This document shows, piece by piece, positions 1-6,477 of a stretch of DNA of 7,580 nucleotides. Position 1 is the first letter of the stretch; every line of letters starts with the position of its first letter. The position numbers were made by a program, and so were the translations under genes. Origin of the DNA: Chromatiales bacterium (GTDB lineage Bacteria; Pseudomonadota; Gammaproteobacteria; Steroidobacterales; GCA-2729495); NCBI GenBank assembly GCA_030614035.1, contig JAUWKW010000063.1:1-7580 (forward strand), given 5' to 3'. A model generated the notes under the pieces. That model was not told the DNA's origin and did no database searches. It was given only the letters and a program-made list of their open reading frames with translations.

Positions 1-799
1 GACCGCCTGCACGGTTTGTGTACAAAGACCAATCCTCAAGTATCGGAGCCAGTGCCTGAGCTAAACGCTCCGACCATTCCGCTACGCCGGCCTGGGTTTG
101 CACGAGATCCTGGCGAACCTCAATGCCAGCGTGCGGCAGTCCCTCCACCTCGGCATGATGATCGATCGTAAAATCAGCCGGATGCCTGCCAGAATAGGGT
201 TCGTTATCGCCCACGACGACACCGGGCATCGCAGCAAGATTTTGGATCAAGGTTGAAGCCAAGCGCTGATCCTTGTCCCACATAACGCCGAAATGCCATG
301 GGCGGCTGACACCACTGAGTGCCGGTGTGAAACTGTGGACCGCTAGCAGTGCCGGCGCCGGCGCCAGTGATTCCAGGGCCCGGATCCGGTCCCTGATCGC
401 GTGATGGTATGGCCAGTAAAATGCGTCGGCACGCTGCTGCCGCTCCGGCTGGCTCAGCGCCTGGTTGCCCGGTACCGGAATTCCGTCACTGATCTCCGGA
501 AAAGCACTGGGATCATCAAGATTACGGTTGCAGTCGACGAGGAGCCGCGAATAGCCTGCCAGCACCGCCGGTAATTGAAGTTTTGCGCTCAAGGATCGGG
601 TAACCGCCCCCGCTCCTATATCCCAGGCGATGTGCTCATGCAGGTACTGGCTGGGCACCCCGAGATCACCGAGCGATTCAGGGATCCTGAGGCTCGCGTG
701 GTCACACACGATCAGAACGGGAAACGACGGTTCAACGTCGAGCAACTCGTACGCCTGCACCTCGCGAGCTGTTAGCAAAGTCGAATCGCCGGTCTGCAT
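1..799 (-). CDS. N-formylglutamate amidohydrolase family protein (3' end off the left edge)
   Basis: I translated this reading frame by hand: 266 codons from an ATG at 799-797 stay open to the left edge, with no stop inside the window. The protein resembles the predicted N-formylglutamate amidohydrolase family (COG3931/PF05013 type), soluble hydrolases named after the enzyme that cleaves N-formyl-L-glutamate to formate and glutamate in histidine degradation; many members have no proven substrate. Visible family blocks are VCDHASLRIP (31-40), HEHIAWDIGAG (54-64), LLVDCNRNLDDPSAFPEISDG (split here as LLVDCNRNLDD 86-96 and FPEISDG 100-106), VHSFTP (154-159), RPWHFGVMWD (166-175) and GIEVRQDL (225-232). 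Family members are about 250-280 residues, so only a few residues should be missing. There is no signal peptide. The start has only a weak CAGG as ribosome site, and lies 32 bp after the prsR stop on the same strand, so co-transcription with prsR is plausible. No hut genes are visible, so a histidine-degradation role is not supported. Family call is confident, substrate is not. Confidence 0.88.
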   Translation of the reverse strand, partial: MQTGDSTLLTAREVQAYELLDVEPSFPVLIVCDHASLRIPESLGDLGVPSQYLHEHIAWDIGAGAVTRSLSAKLQLPAVLAGYSRLLVDCNRNLDDPSAFPEISDGIPVPGNQALSQPERQQRADAFYWPYHHAIRDRIRALESLAPAPALLAVHSFTPALSGVSRPWHFGVMWDKDQRLASTLIQNLAAMPGVVVGDNEPYSGRHPADFTIDHHAEVEGLPHAGIEVRQDLVQTQAGVAEWSERLAQALAPILEDWSLYTNRAGG

Positions 800-831
800 C
801 TAACCTGAGTTGGAGCCATCAGCCAGCGCCG

Positions 832-2193
832 CTACTTCTGAGTCCTGATTTCGTATTTTTCCAGGAGATCGTAAAGGGTTGGACGAGTTATCCCAAGCAT
901 TTTTGCGGCTTTGGAGATGTTGCCCGACGCGTAGACCAGGGCCCGCTTTATCGCGCTGGTTTCGGACAATCGTCGGACCTCGCGCAGGTTGAGATTCGGG
1001 GCTTGGGCATCCACCTCAGAAAGCCCCAGGTCTGCCGCCGATACCTGCTTACCTTCCGACATGATCACGGCCCCCTTGATCTTGTTCTCCATCTCCCGAA
1101 CGTTACCCGGCCACGCATAATTTTGAACGGCATTCAAAGCGTCAGCACTAAATCCCTTTAGGACCCGCCCCTGCTGGCCGCCGAACTTTTCCAGCAGACT
1201 GCGCGCGAGAATCACCCGACCGCCTTCTCGTTCTCTGAGCGGCGGAATATTAATAGTGATTTCACTGATGCGATAGTAGAGGTCCTGCCGGAACCGTTTT
1301 TCCCTTAATGCGACCTCGAGATCTTGATTCGTTGCGCATACCACCCGCACATCTACCGAAATTTCTTCTCGCCCGCCAACTCGTTCAATAATCCGCTCCT
1401 GCAGAAACCTCAGCAACTTGGCCTGCAAGGCCAACGGCATATCCCCAATCTCGTCGAGAAACAGGGTGCCGGAGTCTGCCATTTCAACCTTGCCACGAGT
1501 CTGTTTGACCGCCCCGGTGAATGCGCCTCGCTCGTGACCAAACAGTTCGCTCTCGAGCAGATTTTCCGGAATCGCCGCACAGTTTATTGCCACAAACGGT
1601 TTATCAACGCGTGCGCTGAGAGAGTGCAATGCTCTCGCCAATAATTCCTTGCCCGTTCCGCTTTCCCCCGCCAGCAAAGTGGTCGCGTTGGTCGGAGCAA
1701 CCTTCTCGACCATTCGGCATACTTCCAGCATCTTCTCACTGGATGCAATGATGCCGTCCAGTGGCGACGTACTTTCCTGCCTCAGGAGACGGACGTTTTC
1801 CTGCTCCAGCGCATAGATTTGATAGGCTCGGTCAACGATAAGCTGAAGCGTTTCGGTATCGACCGGCTTTTCATAAAAGTCGTACGCGCCCAGGCTGACC
1901 GCCTTGAGTGCATTTTCCTGGTCCCCGTGACCGGTGACCACGATGACTTTGGTCTCAGGGGCAAGGGTCATGATTTCTTCCAGCGTCGCCAGTCCCTCTC
2001 CAACGCCTTCCGGATCGGGCGGCAAGCCGAGGTCCTGTAAAACCACTGGCGGTTCGTAGCGCCGGAGCTGCGCCAGGGCCGTCTCACGGTCTTCTGCGAC
2101 TACGGCTTCATAGTCTTCAAAGCACCACCGCAGCTGACTTTGCAACCCCGGATCGTCTTCAACGATCAGCAGACGCTTGCCCTGTTCCGTCAC
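832..2193 (-). CDS. prsR: PEP-CTERM/XrtA system sigma-54-dependent response regulator PrsR
   Basis: A 453-residue NtrC-like activator. The receiver domain (about 6-125) has the acidic pair E12/D13, phospho-acceptor D54 in DLGLPPD, T87 and K109. The AAA+ domain (about 145-375) has Walker A GESGTGKE (176-183), the sigma-54 contact loop GAFTGA (223-228), Walker B GTLFLDEIGD (242-251), arginines R302/R308 and WPGNVRE (361-367). A Fis-type helix-turn-helix fills about 404-449. All residues needed for phosphorylation, ATP hydrolysis and sigma-54 contact are present, so it should open sigma-54 promoters when phosphorylated by PrsK. The LGLPPDP stretch and the neighbouring PrsK-type kinase point to the PrsR family (TIGR02915 as I recall it), which co-occurs with exosortase A and exopolysaccharide genes. 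The start is a GTG at 2193 with a strong Shine-Dalgarno AAGGAGGG just upstream, which decides the start. Its targets are not identifiable here; I saw no convincing -24/-12 promoter in the window. Confidence 0.93.
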   Translation of the reverse strand: MTEQGKRLLIVEDDPGLQSQLRWCFEDYEAVVAEDRETALAQLRRYEPPVVLQDLGLPPDPEGVGEGLATLEEIMTLAPETKVIVVTGHGDQENALKAVSLGAYDFYEKPVDTETLQLIVDRAYQIYALEQENVRLLRQESTSPLDGIIASSEKMLEVCRMVEKVAPTNATTLLAGESGTGKELLARALHSLSARVDKPFVAINCAAIPENLLESELFGHERGAFTGAVKQTRGKVEMADSGTLFLDEIGDMPLALQAKLLRFLQERIIERVGGREEISVDVRVVCATNQDLEVALREKRFRQDLYYRISEITINIPPLREREGGRVILARSLLEKFGGQQGRVLKGFSADALNAVQNYAWPGNVREMENKIKGAVIMSEGKQVSAADLGLSEVDAQAPNLNLREVRRLSETSAIKRALVYASGNISKAAKMLGITRPTLYDLLEKYEIRTQK

Positions 2194-2343
2194 GGAACCC
2201 TCCTTCGATCCAGCCGTTGCTCCACTTACGCTAAGCCAGCCCCGTCCTTGATCCTGAGATCTCGAATACTACAACCCGGGCTAATCGATGTCCTCCGAGT
2301 CCGTCCCTTTTCACGATATTCGCGGTATAGGCATCGACCGGAG
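2194..2343 (-). other. 150 bp prsK-prsR intergenic spacer
   Basis: This gap is long for a kinase-regulator pair. Beyond the prsR ribosome site it holds no convincing ORF. I see no clear -35/-10 pair and no U-run terminator. An 8-bp palindrome GAGATCTC (2256-2263) is present but too short to interpret. The gap may hold a separate prsR promoter or just a long leader; the sequence does not decide. Confidence 0.4.
2198..2205 (-). promoter_or_regulatory. Strong Shine-Dalgarno site of prsR
   Basis: On the minus strand the bases read AAGGAGGG, with the GGAGG core 5 nt before the GTG start codon at 2193-2191. It is the best ribosome site in the window and justifies accepting a GTG start for prsR, whose protein then begins directly ahead of the first receiver strand (RLLIVEDD). 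Confidence 0.8.
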
Positions 2344-4422
2344 CTATACGACGACCTCCTGGTATTCAATGGCAGGAAGCTGGATGACCACCTTGGTGCC
2401 GGAACCCGGCGTTGACGTGACCTCCATCGCACCACCGGAAGCCAATATAAATGACCTGGCCTGATAGGCGCCTATTCCCATCCCCTTACTGCCCTTGGTT
2501 GAATCAAATGGCCGAAACAGCCGGCTGCGAATAAATTCGCTGTCCATCCCACAGCCGTCATCCTCGACGGTGATGCGTGCCCGACCATCCGCCATTTCGG
2601 TTCGAACCGTTACGCTACCGTTGGAATCCGTTGCTTCTTGCGCGTTCCGGATCAGGTGCTCCAACACGGAAACCAGGCGCTCGCTGTCGATATGCGCCTC
2701 TACAGACTGACTAGGTTCTATGAATGCCGGTTCTGGATCGCGGCCCTGGCATTTCCCGATTGCCTCCTTCACTGCGACCGCCAGACTCACGGTACGAGAA
2801 GGTCCAGTCGTATCGCCCGTCTGGAGTTGCTGCATCAGTTTGTTCATGCGCGCCACAGAGTTTTCAATTGTGGCCACAGCATCTTCAAAGAAATCGGGAT
2901 TGTTCTTGTGCTTGGCTGCGTTACGAACCATCAGCGATTGCTGGGCAATCAGGTTCTTCAGATCATGCATCACAAACGCCGTCAGTCTATTGAATGCCTC
3001 AAACTGTTTGGCCTCGGCAAGTTGCTGGTCCGCCATAAACTGGGCCAGATGAGCGGCAACCTCCCGGCCAGAGGTCCTCAAAAGATCGATTTCTTCGAAA
3101 GTCAGCCGAAACGCCGAACTGGATTGGAACAGTACAATGAAGCCGATGACGGACTCGTTGCTGATCAGCGGCACCACCAGCAGTGCATCGGGAAATACCT
3201 CCAGCCAGTCTGGCCGCTGAAGGCCCGGATAGAATTCCGGTTTGCGCATCAGTTCCGCGGTATCGAGTATCCATTGCCGATCGCGCATGAACTGAATAAC
3301 TGGATCTTGCGCCGTCACTGCGATTTCTGACCACACCTTTGTATTCCAGGCAGCCATGCAGGTGTATGCGCCCTCGTCCACGCCGCGCATCCATAACACC
3401 CCGGCAGGGCTGCCGACGATTTGTGCAAGTGATTTGATTGCGCGCTCGGGCAATGGAAGCTCCTGTTCCGGTGAAGCCAACGTATCGATCAAGCGCAGCC
3501 ATTCTTCCCGGTAGTCATAACGGAACGGCAAAAAGTGTTTGCTGACAAACACACGTAGTCGCGCCCGGAGGTCATCCGAAAACAGCAGGACCAGCAGTGG
3601 TGTACCGGCCACCAATACCAGCGCAAGCGCCGCGATTGGAGCACTACTCTGGGGAAGCGTCCGAAACATCGGCGCCACCGCCAGCAACAGAAGCAAAAAC
3701 GCACCCACAGCGACCAGCCGTGGTGCGTATACCCGAGCCTGGGGGGACACGAAAATCGCCAGCGACCACTGCGGGTTGCTGTGCAGAGTATGGGCAATCA
3801 GGCCAGTCGAAAGACAAAGCCCCACGGCCCGGACCAGCAACATCCAGGCCGGAACTACAGCCGTTAGCAACGCAACCGCGAACAGCAAGCCTTGCATTCC
3901 GGTGACAACCACCGCCGCCAAACAGATCGACCGTAGAGCTGTGTGGCTTTCAATCGTAGCGTCACCATAAAACTGCGCGGCCAACGCTAGCGCCAGCAAC
4001 GTCAACAACAGCATTCCGAGATAGTAGAAATCGGCCACAGCAACAACGCCACCGAGCCCTGTTACCGGAAGAGCCACTGCAACTCCGAGGACGACGACTA
4101 CGAGCCAGATCCAGCGTATGGCGCGCCTGACCATTTCCGGCATCGATTGCAGATATGGCCCGCGCAAGATGCGCTCCAGCAGGCCATACCAAGCCAGCAG
4201 CAGTAGCAACTCAGCGAGAAAACCGGCAGCGCTCAGCCCACCGCCGGAAACGGGCGCCACGGCATAAAAGACGCTCCAAGCCAGCCCAGCTAAGGCAACC
4301 GCCATGATATGGACGCGCAATATGCGCCCGGCGCCAACCGCCAGCACATAGCCGATCAGCAACGCGTTCAGGACTGCCGCTGCGATAAACGGGTAGGTCG
4401 ACGAAGAGAGGACGTAATCCAT
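2344..4422 (-). CDS. prsK: PEP-CTERM/XrtA system membrane histidine kinase PrsK
   Basis: A 692-residue inner-membrane sensor kinase, the expected partner of PrsR. Roughly residues 10-285 form about eight to nine hydrophobic segments. KHFLPFRYDYREEWLRL (295-311) follows, a block I associate with this family. A GAF-like region spans about 315-465. The dimerisation and phosphotransfer helix has the H-box MHDLKNLIAQQ with H486. The ATPase domain shows the N-box HLIRNAQEA (589-597, N593), DDGCGM (621-626) and GMGIGAY (647-653). Length and order fit PrsK (TIGR02916 as I recall it), found with exosortase A and exopolysaccharide loci. The open frame extends to a TTG at 4494, but I chose the ATG at 4422: it puts the first membrane segment at the N-terminus and has a GGGA about 9 nt upstream, whereas the TTG has no ribosome site. 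The signal sensed is unknown. prsR lies 150 bp downstream in the same orientation. Confidence 0.92.
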   Translation of the reverse strand: MDYVLSSSTYPFIAAAVLNALLIGYVLAVGAGRILRVHIMAVALAGLAWSVFYAVAPVSGGGLSAAGFLAELLLLLAWYGLLERILRGPYLQSMPEMVRRAIRWIWLVVVVLGVAVALPVTGLGGVVAVADFYYLGMLLLTLLALALAAQFYGDATIESHTALRSICLAAVVVTGMQGLLFAVALLTAVVPAWMLLVRAVGLCLSTGLIAHTLHSNPQWSLAIFVSPQARVYAPRLVAVGAFLLLLLAVAPMFRTLPQSSAPIAALALVLVAGTPLLVLLFSDDLRARLRVFVSKHFLPFRYDYREEWLRLIDTLASPEQELPLPERAIKSLAQIVGSPAGVLWMRGVDEGAYTCMAAWNTKVWSEIAVTAQDPVIQFMRDRQWILDTAELMRKPEFYPGLQRPDWLEVFPDALLVVPLISNESVIGFIVLFQSSSAFRLTFEEIDLLRTSGREVAAHLAQFMADQQLAEAKQFEAFNRLTAFVMHDLKNLIAQQSLMVRNAAKHKNNPDFFEDAVATIENSVARMNKLMQQLQTGDTTGPSRTVSLAVAVKEAIGKCQGRDPEPAFIEPSQSVEAHIDSERLVSVLEHLIRNAQEATDSNGSVTVRTEMADGRARITVEDDGCGMDSEFIRSRLFRPFDSTKGSKGMGIGAYQARSFILASGGAMEVTSTPGSGTKVVIQLPAIEYQEVVV

Positions 4423-4640
4423 GCACACAATTCCCGAAGAGAACGACGCCGGCTCAATGCGTCGAATCGCTGCGGCAGCAACAATCAAACCCAAAAGGAT
4501 CTAAATTCTACATATAGGACAGGTAGTTAACACCTTTTTTGCGAAAAATTACCGGGATCCGTGAGGCCGGCGGTGGCATAAGCCGCCCCAATTCCGCGAG
4601 GCCGGCCTCGTACAGGCGGCTTAGAGGGCATTTTTGTATA
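4423..4640. other. 218 bp spacer between tRNA-Glu and prsK
   Basis: No gene is visible. The prsK-proximal 75 bases are an untranslated stretch or, if the TTG at 4494 were used, an extension. About 4500-4550 is AT-rich and reads on the minus strand with TATATG and TAGAAT hexamers that could serve as -10 elements for prsK, but no well-spaced -35 is apparent. The tRNA-proximal part (4563-4635) is GC-rich and carries nested inverted repeats. Termination of the tRNA transcript and initiation of prsK must both happen in this spacer if they are separate units. Confidence 0.5.
4579..4635. repeat. Nested inverted repeats, possible terminator or extragenic palindrome
   Basis: The outer arms TAAGCCGCC (4579-4587) and GGCGGCTTA (4615-4623) are a perfect 9-bp inverted repeat. 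Between them is a perfect 14-bp palindrome CGAGGCCGGCCTCG (4597-4610). A further copy of GAGGCCGGC lies outside at 4563-4571 and could pair with the inner palindrome instead. On the plus strand a T5 tract (4631-4635) follows the outer stem after 7 bases, but no plus-strand gene precedes it. On the minus strand, the direction of tRNA-Glu, no T-run follows directly; the nearest is TTTTT at about 4547-4543. A transcription terminator or RNA-processing structure for the tRNA unit is an inference. Confidence 0.5.
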
Positions 4641-4716
4641 TGGCGTCCCCAAGGGGAGTCGAACCCCTGTTGCCAGCGTGAAAGGCTGGAGTCCTAGGCC
4701 ACTAGACGATGGGGAC
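4641..4716 (-). tRNA. tRNA-Glu (anticodon UUC)
   Basis: The 76-nt minus-strand gene starts GTCCCCA and ends with TGGGGAC, then discriminator G and encoded CCA. The anticodon stem CCAGC/GCTGG encloses the loop CTTTCAC with anticodon TTC, reading GAA/GAG. The T-arm is AGGGG-TTCGACT-CCCCT. It matches my recollection of E. coli tRNA-Glu closely. It is the second gene of a tRNA-Ala/tRNA-Glu unit (39 bp spacer), downstream of the gene for its own synthetase, gltX. Confidence 0.97.
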
Positions 4717-4755
4717 GCTGTCGAGCAAATATCGTGGTTAGTCTTGGCTTGTGAC

Positions 4756-4831
<76 letters not shown>

Positions 4832-4845
4832 ACGACCGCGGCGTG

Positions 4846-4874
4846 ACTCTACGTTAGGCCTGAATTACTGTCAA
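4846..4874 (-). promoter_or_regulatory. Sigma-70 promoter of the tRNA-Ala/tRNA-Glu unit with GC-rich discriminator
   Basis: On the minus strand a consensus -35 TTGACA (4874-4869) is followed by a 17-bp spacer and the -10 hexamer TAGAGT (4851-4846, 4 of 6 consensus). Transcription should begin near 4840-4838, only a few bases before tRNA-Ala. The region between -10 and start reads CACGCCGCG. GC-rich discriminators of this kind are known in stable-RNA promoters under stringent (ppGpp) control, so such control is inferred here. Confidence 0.78.
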
Positions 4875-4954
4875 GAAAGCGACGCGGCCCCAGATTACCG
4901 TAAATGCACACACAAAATTTATCCGATTTCCGTGAAAGTTTCAGCAGCAATGCA

Positions 4955-6373
4955 CTACGATCCGCTCCCACTTATCCGCTTGTCGATGTATGCAAGCGCG
5001 CGGTCGATCCGTTCCAATGATCGATCTTTTCCGACCAGTTCGACAGTGATATCGATGGGCGGAGAAACTGAACCACCGGTGACAGCGACGCGCAACGGTT
5101 GGCCGAGCTTGCCAAAGTTGATTTCACAATCCGCCGCAACCGCATCAATCGCCGCATGAATTGCTGAAGCCTCCCACGGATCCTGCTCGGCTAAGTGGTT
5201 CCTTAACGCAAGCAAAGGCTCCTTTACCGCGGGGCGTAAGTGCTTTTTGCTGGCCTTCGCATCAATTTCCGTCACATCGTCGAACAGATACCAGGAAGAT
5301 TCAGCCATTTCTTCCAGCGTGGTTGCGCGTTCCCGGAACGCGTCAATCACAGCCTTAAGAGGTGGACCCTGCTGAGTGTCAATTCCCATCCGCTTGTACT
5401 GAACCGCCAGCTGCTCTGAGAGTATGTCGATGTCGGCCGCCATGATGTGCTGTTGGTTGATCCAGGCCAGCTTTTCAGGACTGAACCTAGCGGCGGACGG
5501 ATTAACGTCCTCGATGTCGAACAGTCGGATCATTTCGTCTCGGCTGAAAATCTCCTGATCGCCATGAGACCAACCCAGCCGCACCAAATAATTCAGTAAA
5601 GCATCTGCGAGGTATCCCTGTTCTCGATATTCCAGAACGTTCACGGCTCCGTGACGTTTAGATAGCCGGCTACCGTCCTCACCAAGAATCATCGGAACAT
5701 GCGCATATTGCGGACGCGTCAAACCGAGCGCTTCGATGATATTGATCTGTCGCGGGGTATTGTTCAGATGATCGTCGCCGCGAATGACATGAGTAATTTC
5801 GGAGTCGGAGTCGTCAATCACGACGCTGAAATGGTATGTCGGTGTTCCGTCGGCGCGCATGATGATTAAATCGTCCAGGCCGGAATTATCAAACTCAACC
5901 GGCCCCCGAACCATATCGTCGACAATGACCACCCCTTCCCGTGGGTTCTTGAATCGCACCACTGGTTCAATTCCATCGCGCGGTTCACGTCGCTCGCGGC
6001 ACCGGCCATCGTAGCGAGGGTTTTCACCCCGTGCGATCTGTTCGGCTCGCATAGCCTCCAGTTCCTCAGGAGTGCAATAGCAATGATAAGCACTGCCATC
6101 TGCCAGCATGTTCGCGGCAACCTCACGATACCGTGGGAACCGTTCGGACTGGAAATATGGTCCTTCGTCGTAGTCCAGGCCCACCCATGCCATGCCGTTG
6201 AGAATGGCATCGATCGACTCCTGCGTAGATCGCTCGCGGTCGGTATCTTCGACACGCAGAACAAACTGCCCCCCGAATCGCCGTGCATATAGCCAGCAAA
6301 ACAGGGCTGTGCGCACGCTGCCTATGTGCAGATCGCCGGTGGGGCTTGGGGCAAATCGGGTCTTGAGCGTCAT
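4955..6373 (-). CDS. gltX: Glutamyl-tRNA synthetase
   Basis: A 472-residue cytoplasmic class I aminoacyl-tRNA synthetase that charges tRNA-Glu, supplying translation and, through Glu-tRNA, the C5 tetrapyrrole pathway. It opens with TRFAPSPTGDLHIG carrying the HIGH-type motif HIGS (16-19); the KMSKS-type motif is SRLSKRHG (235-242). The Rossmann and connective regions precede a helical anticodon-binding part (about 310-465) ending in a short tail. Similarity to the E. coli enzyme appears to run end to end. In the zinc module, C98, C100 and C125 are conserved at E. coli numbering, but position 127, His in E. coli, is Glu. The frame is open upstream to 6454; I chose the ATG at 6373 because family members begin just before RFAPSPTG. 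That start lacks a strong Shine-Dalgarno. The gene is divergent from the phosphopantetheinyl transferase gene and lies upstream of a tRNA-Glu gene. Confidence 0.97.
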   Translation of the reverse strand: MTLKTRFAPSPTGDLHIGSVRTALFCWLYARRFGGQFVLRVEDTDRERSTQESIDAILNGMAWVGLDYDEGPYFQSERFPRYREVAANMLADGSAYHCYCTPEELEAMRAEQIARGENPRYDGRCRERREPRDGIEPVVRFKNPREGVVIVDDMVRGPVEFDNSGLDDLIIMRADGTPTYHFSVVIDDSDSEITHVIRGDDHLNNTPRQINIIEALGLTRPQYAHVPMILGEDGSRLSKRHGAVNVLEYREQGYLADALLNYLVRLGWSHGDQEIFSRDEMIRLFDIEDVNPSAARFSPEKLAWINQQHIMAADIDILSEQLAVQYKRMGIDTQQGPPLKAVIDAFRERATTLEEMAESSWYLFDDVTEIDAKASKKHLRPAVKEPLLALRNHLAEQDPWEASAIHAAIDAVAADCEINFGKLGQPLRVAVTGGSVSPPIDITVELVGKDRSLERIDRALAYIDKRISGSGS

Positions 6374-6405
6374 CGCTGCTGGATTAGCGGCTGGAAACGC
6401 ACGGA

Positions 6406-6433
6406 ATTCTAGCAGAGCCTCGATGCGCCCCAA
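6406..6433 (-). promoter_or_regulatory. Candidate gltX promoter
   Basis: On the minus strand TTGGGG (6433-6428) and TAGAAT (6411-6406, 5 of 6 consensus) are separated by 16 bp. Transcription would start about 25 bases before the gltX ATG. It lies in the 104-bp gap between the divergent gltX and phosphopantetheinyl transferase genes. The -35 match is weak. Confidence 0.4.
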
Positions 6434-6477
6434 AATCGGCCATTGGCAGATCAACCGGAGCTTGGCAAACTGAGCCG

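Noticed and set aside
354..365. 12-bp palindrome GGCGCCGGCGCC
   Set aside because: It lies inside the amidohydrolase coding frame, where it encodes an Ala-Pro repeat (APAPA); the pattern is explained by codon use and GC bias.
575..775. Plus-strand 66-codon open frame
   Set aside because: It is antisense to the amidohydrolase gene, which shows clear family motifs on the minus strand.
2638..3330. Plus-strand 230-codon open frame
   Set aside because: It is antisense to prsK, has no recognisable motif, and its composition looks like a shadow of the kinase and GAF region.
2999..3502. Minus-strand 167-codon open frame within prsK
   Set aside because: It is an alternate frame of the same strand as prsK; the prsK frame holds continuous conserved domains with no sign of a frameshift.
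4423..4494. N-terminal extension of prsK from the TTG at 4494
   Set aside because: There is no ribosome site before the TTG, and the ATG at 4422 places the first membrane segment at the N-terminus as expected for the family.
6374..6454. N-terminal extension of gltX
   Set aside because: Family members start just before RFAPSPTG, and a candidate promoter lies within the extension.
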